NCBI RefSeq assembly: GCF_008693065.1
Contig: NZ_VXKH01000002.1
Span: forward strand, 86,156 to 150,155
Direction: 5' to 3'
DNA length: 64,000 nt
From: Corynebacterium tuscaniense
Lineage (GTDB): Bacteria; Actinomycetota; Actinomycetes; Mycobacteriales; Mycobacteriaceae
Shown piece by piece: positions 57,004-64,000 of the stretch. The notes below the pieces were generated by a model that saw only the letters and a list, made by a program, of their open reading frames with translations, was not told where the DNA came from and did not search any database. Position numbers and translations under genes: made by a program. How positions within the stretch are numbered: position 1 is the first letter of the stretch; every line of letters starts with the position of its first letter.

Positions 57004-58325
57004 GTTCGTGGCACCTCAAGTTCCTGTGGCTCCTGCTCCGGCAACAAATGGCCCTCGCCGAAGGTGCGGTATGCCCACTGCATGACTGGGTAGAGCACGA
57101 TGACGCCGATGGAGCCCAGTGCAATGCCTTCGAGGGTAACGTTGCCTACCTCGAAGGTGAGGTTGCCAATACCAACGATGAGTGCCACCGCGGCGGTAGT
57201 GAGGTTGATGGGGTTGGAAAAGTCCACCTTGTTGTCCTGCCAGATGCGCACGCCGAGCATACCGATGAGCCCGTACAGCACCAAGCAGGCACCACCCAGC
57301 ACACCAGCGGGAATAGTGAAGATGAGCGCACCAAACTTCGGGATGAACGCGAGCAGAATAGCAAAACCAGCAGCAACCCAGTAGGCGGCGGTGGAGTACA
57401 CGCGGGTAGCTGCCATCACACCAATGTTCTCCGCATAGGTGGTGGTACCGGAACCACCGAAGCCACCAGCCAGGGTGGTTGCTAGACCATCACCGATCAA
57501 GGCTGGACCTGCCAGGTCATCAAGGTCGCGTTGTGTCATTTCCGCAACCGCCTTCACATGGCCCACGTTTTCAGCGATGAGGACCACGAGCACCGGCAAG
57601 GTGACCAAAATGGCGGACAGGTGAAATTCCGGGGTGTGGAACTGGGGCAAACCGATCCAGGGTGCAGCGGCGATGGTCGCACCAGCATCCTCCCCAAGAT
57701 TGCCGGTAACAGCGGCAAAAACCCAGCCTGTCACCACACCGATGAGGATGGACAAGCGCGCTGCCATGCCGCGGAAGCAGGCAGTGGCCACCAAGATGGC
57801 GAACAACGTGACCAAGCCCACAACCGGTTGGGTCTGGGTGTTCGCCACGGCTGTAGGTGCCAGGTTCAGGCCGATCAACGCCACAATCGCACCGGTGACA
57901 ACCGGCGGCATGACGGCATCGATGACGCGTTTGCCTGCCCAGGAGACAATCAGACCGACGCCCACCAACGCGAGACCCGTGACAAAAATGCCACCGATCT
58001 GCGCGCCGATGCCGTGCTGCTGCGAAGCAGTCAGCGGCGCGATAAACGCAAAGGAGGAACCGAGGTAACTAGGCAGACGGTTCCGCGTCAGCAGCAAGAA
58101 GATAATCGTGCCCAAGCCGGAAAACAGCAGGGTCGTGTTAACTGGGAATCCTGTCAACGTGGGAACCAGCAGTGTGGCACCAAACATGGCCACCACGTGC
58201 TGCATGCCGATACCGATGGTGCGCGACCAACTCAGTCGCTCATCGGGGGCTACAACGCCACCCGGCTTGATGTGTTTACCGTCACCGTGGAGGGACCATG
58301 ACACGCTTTTTAAAAATGAGCTCAC
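57000..58325 (-). CDS. uraA: Uracil/xanthine permease (UraA family)
   Basis: 441 residues from a GTG, three bases after the hflX stop. Nucleobase-cation symporter-2 family with about 14 helices: GIGMQHVVAMFGATLLVP near residue 38, PSYLGSSFAFIAPL near 88, and the substrate motif GGFGGSGTTTYAENIGV near 290. It imports uracil with protons. The C-terminus is acidic and soluble. It may be cotranscribed with hflX. Confidence 0.92.
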   Translation of the reverse strand: MSSFLKSVSWSLHGDGKHIKPGGVVAPDERLSWSRTIGIGMQHVVAMFGATLLVPTLTGFPVNTTLLFSGLGTIIFLLLTRNRLPSYLGSSFAFIAPLTASQQHGIGAQIGGIFVTGLALVGVGLIVSWAGKRVIDAVMPPVVTGAIVALIGLNLAPTAVANTQTQPVVGLVTLFAILVATACFRGMAARLSILIGVVTGWVFAAVTGNLGEDAGATIAAAPWIGLPQFHTPEFHLSAILVTLPVLVVLIAENVGHVKAVAEMTQRDLDDLAGPALIGDGLATTLAGGFGGSGTTTYAENIGVMAATRVYSTAAYWVAAGFAILLAFIPKFGALIFTIPAGVLGGACLVLYGLIGMLGVRIWQDNKVDFSNPINLTTAAVALIVGIGNLTFEVGNVTLEGIALGSIGVIVLYPVMQWAYRTFGEGHLLPEQEPQELEVPRT

Positions 58326-58328
58326 TCG

Positions 58329-59966
58329 CTAGAAACTAGCACCGGTGGTATCCACAGCGAATTCGGAGTATTGCTGGGCGAGGATGCGGGGCAGGCGGAC
58401 GTCGATAAGCGTGCCCTGCTCTTCATACTCTTCGGTGAGAACCGTGCCTTCTTCATGAAGGCGTGAGACGATGTCACCGCGCGTGTACGGGACGAGCAGC
58501 TTCACGTGCGCGTCAAGAGTGTTCAGGAACATCTCAATGCGGCCCTCAAGTTCACTGATCCCCTCACCTGTGTGCGCGGACACAAACACGACCTGGTGCT
58601 TCGAATCCGCAAAAGCGTGGCGCAGCTCAGCCAAGATCACCGGGTCAGCCTGATCAATCTTGTTCACCACAATGATTTCTGGCGGGATGTCCTCCCCAGT
58701 CTCCCGTGTGATTTCCGCGAGCACCTCGTTGACTGCCTTGATCTGTTTCAACGGGAAGGGGTCTGAACCGTCGACGACATGCAGCATCAGGTCCGCGGCG
58801 GCGACTTCCTCAAGAGTGGACTTAAACGCTTCAACCAATTGTGTAGGCAGGTGACGCACGAAACCCACCGTGTCAGTGAGCACCACTGTGCGACCATCCG
58901 CGAGCTCCGCCCGGCGAGTGGAGGGGTCCAGGGTGGCAAAAAGTGCGTCTTCCACCAGCACACCCGCATTCGTCATGGCGTTGATCAGGGAGGACTTACC
59001 GGCGTTGGTGTAACCGGCAATGGCGATCTTGGGAATCGTCGAACGCTGCCGTTGCGCACGCTTGACATCGCGCGCAGTTTTCATCCCCGCGAGTTCTCGG
59101 CGCAACTTGGCCATCTCCGTACGCAGGCGGCGACGATCAGCCTCAATCCGGGTCTCACCCGGACCACGCAGACCCACACCACCGTTGGAGCCCGCACGGC
59201 CACCAGCCTGGCGCGACAGATTGCCACCCCAACCGCGGGTACGGGTGTACAAGTACTCCATCTGGGCGAGGCTGACCTGCGCCTTACCCTCCTTCGACTT
59301 TGCATGCTGCGCGAAAATATCCAAGATGAGCATGGTCCGGTCAATCACCTTGACCTTCAGCGCCTCCTCCAGCGCCACCATCTGGCCTGGTGAAAGTTCA
59401 CCATCACACACCACCGTGTCGGCGCCGGTCGCATGCACAATATCGCGCAGCTCGCTCACCTTGCCTGAGCCGATGTAGGTGCCCGGGTCCGGCTTATCGC
59501 GTTTCTGGTAAAGCATTTCCACAACCTCAGCGCCCGCGGTTTCTGCGAGTGCGGCGAGCTCATTCATATTCGCCTCAACCTCGGCCGTGGTCCCCTCTGT
59601 CCACATACCCACCAGGATGACCTGCTCCAGACGCAGTTTGCGGTACTCGACCTCGTAGATGTCCTCATGATCCTCCGAGCGGATCTCCGTATCCCGGATC
59701 ACGCGACGGAAGGAGTTACGCTCAGCCAAATCGAGCGAGCCAACGGTGGGTGCGCCAAAAGCTTCGTTGATAAGCGCATCTGCCTCTGCATTACGCGCAG
59801 AGGGCTCATTGTCACGAAATGCCGCTGCCAACAGTTCATCGTGGCTCCTCTGCTGCCTAGCAGCAGAGGAGGAAGGTGTGTGCTGCCTAGCAGCAGAGGA
59901 GGAAGGTGTGTGCTGCCCAGCAGCAGACGAGGAAGATGAAGAATTCGAAGAAGAAGGTTGTGTCAT
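58329..59966 (-). CDS. hflX: HflX ribosome-associated GTPase
   Basis: 545 residues. After an unusual N-terminal tail made of three SSSAARQHT-like repeats (residues about 9-40), the HflX domain (VILVGMWTEG, GTYIGSGKVSELRD) and the G domain follow: G1 GYTNAGKSSLINAM near 323, G3 DTVGFVRHLP near 369 and G4 VNKIDQ near 438. HflX splits stalled or heat-damaged 70S ribosomes. The tail is encoded by a 30-bp tandem repeat and is not part of the usual family. One 11-mer copy is near the 3' end. Confidence 0.94.
   Translation of the reverse strand: MTQPSSSNSSSSSSAAGQHTPSSSAARQHTPSSSAARQQRSHDELLAAAFRDNEPSARNAEADALINEAFGAPTVGSLDLAERNSFRRVIRDTEIRSEDHEDIYEVEYRKLRLEQVILVGMWTEGTTAEVEANMNELAALAETAGAEVVEMLYQKRDKPDPGTYIGSGKVSELRDIVHATGADTVVCDGELSPGQMVALEEALKVKVIDRTMLILDIFAQHAKSKEGKAQVSLAQMEYLYTRTRGWGGNLSRQAGGRAGSNGGVGLRGPGETRIEADRRRLRTEMAKLRRELAGMKTARDVKRAQRQRSTIPKIAIAGYTNAGKSSLINAMTNAGVLVEDALFATLDPSTRRAELADGRTVVLTDTVGFVRHLPTQLVEAFKSTLEEVAAADLMLHVVDGSDPFPLKQIKAVNEVLAEITRETGEDIPPEIIVVNKIDQADPVILAELRHAFADSKHQVVFVSAHTGEGISELEGRIEMFLNTLDAHVKLLVPYTRGDIVSRLHEEGTVLTEEYEEQGTLIDVRLPRILAQQYSEFAVDTTGASF
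58400..58410 (+). repeat. CGTCGATAAGC 11-mer, copy 13
   Basis: Inside hflX, opposite to the gene; encodes Leu-Ile-Asp. Confidence 0.85.
59851..59940 (+). repeat. Three-unit 30-bp tandem repeat in hflX
   Basis: Units at 59851-59880 and 59881-59910 are identical (beginning TGCTGCCTAGCAGCAGAGG); the unit at 59911-59940 differs at four or five bases. On the coding strand each unit encodes a ten-residue repeat with SSSAARQ. In-frame, so copy number can change without breaking hflX. Confidence 0.9.
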
Positions 59967-60102
59967 TGAATCCTTATTGTTTCATGGTCGTTGGATGTGT
60001 CCAAAGCATCTCCGGTGATATCTCATAACTGTTCTCTTTCATGACAACTGTCCTTCTCACCGGATTGTTCCCCAACCCCACAGCGACGCTAAAGTCAGGC
60101 CT

Positions 60103-60876
60103 ATGAGCGACACGATCACAAAAGATCTTTCCAGCATCGGCATGAACTTCACGCGTTGGCAGGACGCGGTGGAGGCTGCCATCGCATCAAACCAGCTTGA
60201 GGTGACCGGTGAGGTCCGTGGCGGCCAGTTGATTCAGTTCGCCGATCCGTCGGGCGCGCAGCTGAACATCCTGGCCGTCGAGCCATTTGCCACCTTCGCT
60301 GGGTTTGCGTCGACCACGCGCACATATGCGCACGTGAGCATGGTCAATGATGTGGTTGGCTTCTGCGAGATCGTCGATCCACAAGGCAATGTGATCACCT
60401 CAGTCACCGCGAACATCGCGCAGGGCCCCCTGCTTGTCGACGAATCCACTCTCCAATGGCAAGAAATGGGTTTCACCGCCCTCGGCGTTGATGTGCAGCA
60501 CTACGCAAGCGTGGATGATTACCTTTCCGCCACCGGTGAGACGCTGGGAACGATCGTGTCCGAGGGCGCTGAGATCGTCTCGGGCGGCAAACCCGCCACC
60601 CCGGATGCCGCGGCGCGTTTTTCCGCCCGCGTGTTGGAGGCTGAGTACCGCACTAATGCTTTGACGGGCGAGTGTTTCATCCATCTCTCTGTTGATGGTG
60701 CCTTCCCCTTCGATGTGGTGGTGCCCGCTGACGCCTTCGGTGGCGACCTTCCAGAGCGCAATTCCGTTGTCGCTGGTACAGCGGTCCTCGCTGCTTCTGT
60801 TGCAATGGCAGCTGGCTGTGGCGGTGGTGGTGGCTGCGGTGGCGGTGGTGGCAGCTGCGGCTGCGGTGGCCACTAG
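60103..60876 (+). CDS. Unknown protein with Cys/Gly-rich tail
   Basis: 257 residues, no family recognised. The N-terminal part (about 8-140) alternates helix and strand (MNFTRWQDAVEAAI, VRGGQLIQFADPSGAQLNIL) and is followed by a similar second half. After a short hydrophobic segment (about 221-236, AGTAVLAASVAMAA) the protein ends in a 20-residue tail containing only Gly, Cys, Ser and a final His, with five cysteines. Such tails suggest metal binding, lipidation-like anchoring or covalent crosslinking, but nothing is established. It precedes the two-helix membrane protein by 18 bp. Confidence 0.85.
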   Translation: MSDTITKDLSSIGMNFTRWQDAVEAAIASNQLEVTGEVRGGQLIQFADPSGAQLNILAVEPFATFAGFASTTRTYAHVSMVNDVVGFCEIVDPQGNVITSVTANIAQGPLLVDESTLQWQEMGFTALGVDVQHYASVDDYLSATGETLGTIVSEGAEIVSGGKPATPDAAARFSARVLEAEYRTNALTGECFIHLSVDGAFPFDVVVPADAFGGDLPERNSVVAGTAVLAASVAMAAGCGGGGGCGGGGGSCGCGGH

Positions 60877-60894
60877 AGCTACTAGGAGCGCCTC

Positions 60895-61404
60895 ATGCCC
60901 AGGAACAACCGCAACCGGGAGGCAGCGATTTGGCTGACTCTCGCGATGGTTGTTGTCATTTTGCTGGTGGCACGTTTGGGGTTCCTGGGACTCATCCTTG
61001 GTATTGGTCTCGCTGCGATCGCATTCGTCGGGTTCCTCAATTCCACCGTCGACCCGGAGATTGAGGCGCTTAAAGCCTCACTGCGCGTTGCGCGCGATGA
61101 CATCGCGGAGATCATCGACTGGTACGACGATTTCACCACGGGCACTGACCTCGAAGCTCTCACGCAACGAACCCTCACCTACCGTGCACTCGCAGTGCCC
61201 AACAGTGACATCCCCGAAATCGAAGACTTCCAGCTCCGCCTCGACTCATCTCGTCGCTTCCTTGCGCGCGTGGACACGCACTTGCTTCAAAGCGACCTCT
61301 CCCGCCACGAACTAGAAAAACTCATCACCATCGCCGACCAGCGTGCTAGTGAATTAGCTTGTTCCTGGTCCGATGCCCGGCGCGCTGCCCGCAACGCTGG
61401 TTAA
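60895..61404 (+). CDS. Small two-helix membrane protein, unknown function
   Basis: 169 residues. Two adjoining hydrophobic helices (about 11-30 and 32-50) are followed by a soluble helical domain with conserved-looking charged repeats ([19 protein letters not shown]). AGGAG precedes the ATG. It is probably cotranscribed with the Cys/Gly-tailed protein. The last 51 bp overlap the convergent dapF gene, so transcripts of the two overlap at their 3' ends. Confidence 0.8.
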   Translation: MPRNNRNREAAIWLTLAMVVVILLVARLGFLGLILGIGLAAIAFVGFLNSTVDPEIEALKASLRVARDDIAEIIDWYDDFTTGTDLEALTQRTLTYRALAVPNSDIPEIEDFQLRLDSSRRFLARVDTHLLQSDLSRHELEKLITIADQRASELACSWSDARRAARNAG

Positions 61405-62235
61405 CTGCACCTCACCGCGCGCCACAATGACAGACGGACCCGTCATAGTGGCTGAGCCATCAGTGATCTGAACAGTCACCGCCCCGCCTGGAACGTGGAC
61501 CGTGACGGTGCCGTTTTCAACACCCGCGTCTGCAAGTGCTGCACGTGCAGCAGCCACCGTGCCGGTCCCGCATGAACGGGTTTCCCCCACACCGCGTTCC
61601 CACACGCGCATGGTCGCCTCACCTTCGTGCATTTCTGTGAGGATCTCCACGTTCACTCCGTCCGGGAAGAACGTGGTATCAAAGACAGGCGGTGTGAAGT
61701 GCAGGTCAGCGAGCTGTTCCGATGTCATTCCCGGGATGACGCAAGCCAGGTGTGGGTTCCCCACATCTATGCCCAAACCAGCGAAGGAGAACTCTCCCAT
61801 GCGGGCGGTGGATACACCGGTGACCTCAACGCGCCCCATGTCCACTTCGATGACAGCGCGCGACGGGCTGACCTCATGGACGGTCACGTGCTTGACCCCG
61901 GCGCGGGTGTCCACATTAAAGTCTGTGCGCCCTTCCAGCCCGAGTGCTGCGAGCACATGCACAAAAACGCGGATACCGTTGCCGCATAACTCAGCAATGG
62001 AGCCATCCGCGTTGCGGTAGTCCATGAACCATCCGGATTCAGTACGTACGACGCGCAAAAAACCATCAGCGCCAATCCCCGCGTGTCGGTCACATAATGC
62101 GGCGACAAGGTCACGGGTGAGCACACCACGCTGCTCAAGTTCATCATCGGTGTCAACGACAACGACAAAGTCGTTCTCAGTCCCGTGCGCTTTGATGAAA
62201 GAGAGGGTGGCAATGCTCTCGATGTTACTACTCAC
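61354..62235 (-). CDS. dapF: Diaminopimelate epimerase
   Basis: 293 residues from a GTG that overlaps the miaA stop (GTGA). PLP-independent racemase with the two catalytic cysteines, Cys84 in [10 protein letters not shown] and Cys222 in [12 protein letters not shown]. It converts LL- to meso-diaminopimelate for peptidoglycan and lysine. The C-terminus overlaps an opposite-strand gene by 51 bp. The miaA-dapF order is shared with mycobacteria. Confidence 0.97.
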   Translation of the reverse strand: MSSNIESIATLSFIKAHGTENDFVVVVDTDDELEQRGVLTRDLVAALCDRHAGIGADGFLRVVRTESGWFMDYRNADGSIAELCGNGIRVFVHVLAALGLEGRTDFNVDTRAGVKHVTVHEVSPSRAVIEVDMGRVEVTGVSTARMGEFSFAGLGIDVGNPHLACVIPGMTSEQLADLHFTPPVFDTTFFPDGVNVEILTEMHEGEATMRVWERGVGETRSCGTGTVAAARAALADAGVENGTVTVHVPGGAVTVQITDGSATMTGPSVIVARGEVQLTSVAGSAPGIGPGTS

Positions 62236-63152
62236 CCGAGAGATTCTAGTGCCGCCTGCAGGAGTTCTTCCGGTTTTTCATCATTCAACGTGGCATCCAG
62301 CCAAGTGATGCGCTTGTCACGGTTGAACCAGGAGCGTTGACGGCGTACGTAGCGGCGGGTTCCCATGATCGTGGATTCGGTCGCTTCATCCAGGGTGCAT
62401 TCACCATCCAGGTATGACAGCACCTGCGCATAGCCAATGGCGCGACCCGCGGTTGAATCCGCAACGAGTCCGTCAACGACCAGTTTTTGTACTTCTTCAA
62501 CAAAGCCACGCTCAAACATCTGTTGCGTACGCAGTTCAATGCGCGGGTTGAGCCACTGCGCCGCCGTGCGTAGACCTAGGATTCGTGTCCCCCACCGTGG
62601 CGGAGCGTCCTTCGGTGGTTGGGATGCTTGGAACGGTTTGCCGGTGAGTTCAATCACTTCAAGCGCACGCACGGTTCGGCGCGGATCATTGTCCTCGATA
62701 ATGCTTGCCGCCTGCGAATCCACCTCCGCCAGTTCCGCGTGAAGCGCCTGTACGCCGATCTCCGCTAACCGTTGTTCGTACTTGGTACGAACAACGGGGT
62801 CGGTGGGTGGGAACTGCCAGGCGTCGATAAGCGATTGCACGTACATCATGGACCCGCCGACGAGGATGGGAACCCTGCCACGCGCAGCGATGTCCTCCAC
62901 TACCTCGATCGCGCGCGCCTGATACTCCGCGACGGACGCCGTGCGCGTGACCTCCCAAATATCCAGCAGATGATGCGGCACTCCCTCCCGCTCAGCAGGA
63001 GTCAGCTTCGCGGTGCCGATATCCATGCCACGGTAGAGCTGCATCGAATCGACATTGACCACCTCACCATCAAGCTCGTGAGCAAGGGCAATGCTAAGGA
63101 GCGACTTCCCCGACGCCGTCGGCCCCACCACCGCGATGGGCGTCTTATCCAT
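62232..63152 (-). CDS. miaA: tRNA dimethylallyltransferase
   Basis: 306 residues from the ATG at 63152. P-loop [17 protein letters not shown] near residue 8, [15 protein letters not shown] near 35, [10 protein letters not shown] near 96 and the zinc-less C-terminal [14 protein letters not shown] near 267. It transfers a dimethylallyl group to A37 of tRNAs reading UNN codons; the donor comes from the MEP pathway started by the dxs product. It overlaps the upstream gene by 8 bp. One 11-mer copy is inside. Confidence 0.96.
   Translation of the reverse strand: MDKTPIAVVGPTASGKSLLSIALAHELDGEVVNVDSMQLYRGMDIGTAKLTPAEREGVPHHLLDIWEVTRTASVAEYQARAIEVVEDIAARGRVPILVGGSMMYVQSLIDAWQFPPTDPVVRTKYEQRLAEIGVQALHAELAEVDSQAASIIEDNDPRRTVRALEVIELTGKPFQASQPPKDAPPRWGTRILGLRTAAQWLNPRIELRTQQMFERGFVEEVQKLVVDGLVADSTAGRAIGYAQVLSYLDGECTLDEATESTIMGTRRYVRRQRSWFNRDKRITWLDATLNDEKPEELLQAALESLG
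62822..62832 (+). repeat. CGTCGATAAGC 11-mer, copy 14
   Basis: Inside miaA, opposite to the gene; encodes Leu-Ile-Asp. Confidence 0.85.
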
Positions 63153-63741
63153 GAGCCACCTCCCACGTGGCAACAAAGCGGCCGACCCCCAGCGAGGCGT
63201 CCGCGACGATGAGTTGCTCGTTTTTCGCTGGCTGGGCGGCGAGTTCCTCCCAGAGCGCGGGCTCGATCACGCCGTGCTTCGCGAGGTCCTTTGGCAACGT
63301 GGCTTTACCATCCAAGAACCGTACCATCTGCTCATGCGTGGCTTCAGCCCCTTCGATGAGCGCTAGTGGCGCGCGCTGCGTCAGGCCCGCGGACCCGTCG
63401 AGGACAACGATGGTGAGCACCTCTGGGTCGAACGGCTTCAGCGTCCCGCGCGAATCCGTCACACGTGCTACTGCGGGCCCGAAGCAATAGCGTGCAACCA
63501 ACTCAGCGACGTAGTTCCCTCTGCCCACATTCACCTGCGGTGCACCCCACGCAGCAAAAGAGCCAGTGTGCTGCGTGTACCAACGGCTATCACGGGAACC
63601 CACAATATGGATGGGTCGAGCATCGTTTTCAATCAGCGCGCGGATCGCGGAAACGAGTTTCCGGCCAGCATCATCCCGGGGTGCCAGCTCCGGAACAAGC
63701 GCCGGCGAACCCGGAATGATAAGCACGTTGAACTGATTCAC
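63145..63741 (-). CDS. Class III extradiol dioxygenase-like protein (Rv2728c-like)
   Basis: 198 residues if started at the GTG at 63741 (MNQFNVLIIPGSPALVPELAP); an ATG at 63759 is possible, and the longer open frame is unlikely because it runs into the opposite gene. The LigB-type fold is suggested by the N-terminal VLIIPGSPALVPEL and the later DGSAGLTQRAPLALIEGAEA. Without visible clear metal ligands, activity is doubtful. The place before miaA-dapF is the same in mycobacteria. Confidence 0.8.
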   Translation of the reverse strand: MNQFNVLIIPGSPALVPELAPRDDAGRKLVSAIRALIENDARPIHIVGSRDSRWYTQHTGSFAAWGAPQVNVGRGNYVAELVARYCFGPAVARVTDSRGTLKPFDPEVLTIVVLDGSAGLTQRAPLALIEGAEATHEQMVRFLDGKATLPKDLAKHGVIEPALWEELAAQPAKNEQLIVADASLGVGRFVATWEVAHG

Positions 63742-63877
63742 GCCTTGTAGCCTATCCATCCGTGGGAACACCCTACGGGCAAGGGCACACATGCTCGCGC
63801 CGGCAACGGTAAAGTTGCAAATCATTACGGCAGCCGTGTCGCGCGGCACACAGATGAAAGTGAAAGGATGCCTCACC

Positions 63878-64000
63878 ATGAAGCAGCCACCAATTGAAGG
63901 CAAGACTCCGACTCCCAACCCCGGCGCCATGCCCGCCCGGACCCCGAAGCCGGGACCACGACCCGGCGCTGGCGTGGATGCCACCCCGCCACCGGCACAA
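63878..64000 (+). CDS. Probable DUF349 family protein (5' end only)
   Basis: The first 41 codons from the ATG at 63878 (AAAGG about ten bases upstream) run to the window edge. They encode a Pro/Gly/Thr-rich basic segment (MKQPPIEGKTPTPNPGAMPA). Actinobacterial DUF349 proteins lie next to miaA and the dioxygenase-like gene, as in Mtb Rv2731, and start with such low-complexity tails, so the assignment rests on position. The domain itself is outside the window. Confidence 0.55.
   Translation, partial: MKQPPIEGKTPTPNPGAMPARTPKPGPRPGAGVDATPPPAQ

Noticed and set aside
59851..59940. Short repeats considered as a CRISPR array
   Set aside because: Repeats are contiguous without spacers and lie in the hflX frame.

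Overview
The window looks like a conserved chromosomal segment of a moderately GC-rich Corynebacterium, or a very close relative. The evidence is a DtxR-type iron repressor beside SigB and GalE, phosphatidylinositol mannoside (PIM) and arabinan enzymes (PimA, PatA, PgsA, AftC), HemQ, a polyphosphate glucokinase, the SugR/FruK/PtsF/PtsH sugar cluster, a DivS-like protein opposite LexA, and many actinobacterial DUF families (DUF3000, 3710, 3093, 4193, 3039, 3099, 4192). Gene order also follows the mycobacterial pattern from the ribD-like gene through aftC, msrB, hemQ, rnd, dxs, dut, suhB, ppgK, sigA, sigB, dtxR, lexA, hflX, dapF and miaA.

Layout. 1-3.4 kb: yajC (cut by the edge), ruvB-ruvA-ruvC and yebC, all on the minus strand. 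3.5-10 kb: tesB and a tightly coupled minus-strand operon thrS-HIT-pgsA-patA-pimA-small membrane protein that begins PIM lipid synthesis. 10-16.7 kb: the accessory part, with a CopC-like protein, a 14-helix drug exporter, a two-gene McrBC restriction system whose McrB carries an EVE-like domain, one minus-strand tRNA-Val, then six tRNAs (Gly-Val-Gly-Cys-Val-Gly). 16.7-31 kb: cell envelope, heme, isoprenoid, RNA-modification and nucleotide-pool housekeeping genes. 31-39.8 kb: sigA, an SF2 helicase, a methyltransferase, dtd, sigB and dtxR. 39.8-51 kb: galE, DUF4192, PAC2, a Ski2-like helicase, oxyR, HrpA and nrdR. 51-53 kb: the divS/lexA SOS pair. 52.8-57 kb: fructose PTS genes. 57-64 kb: uraA, hflX, two unknown membrane-associated proteins, dapF, miaA, a dioxygenase-like protein and the start of a probable DUF349 gene.

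The strongest unexplained signal is not a gene. The 11-mer CGTCGATAAGC (or its complement GCTTATCGACG) occurs exactly 14 times, about once per 4.6 kb. Thirteen copies lie inside genes, in all three codon phases and in both orientations. A random 11-mer would be expected about 0.03 times in 64 kb on both strands. It behaves like a DNA uptake sequence or another genome-wide address word, and I do not recognise it from any described system.

Other points of note are two 71-nt tRNA spacers that keep the same three hairpins at identical offsets while their sequence diverges, an exact 30-bp repeat in hflX, a SigH-type promoter before sigB, LexA half-sites between divS and lexA, and four convergent gene pairs whose stop codons overlap by 4 bp. 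No insertion sequence, prophage or CRISPR array was seen. The only stretch near 300 bases without a gene is 27529-27826.
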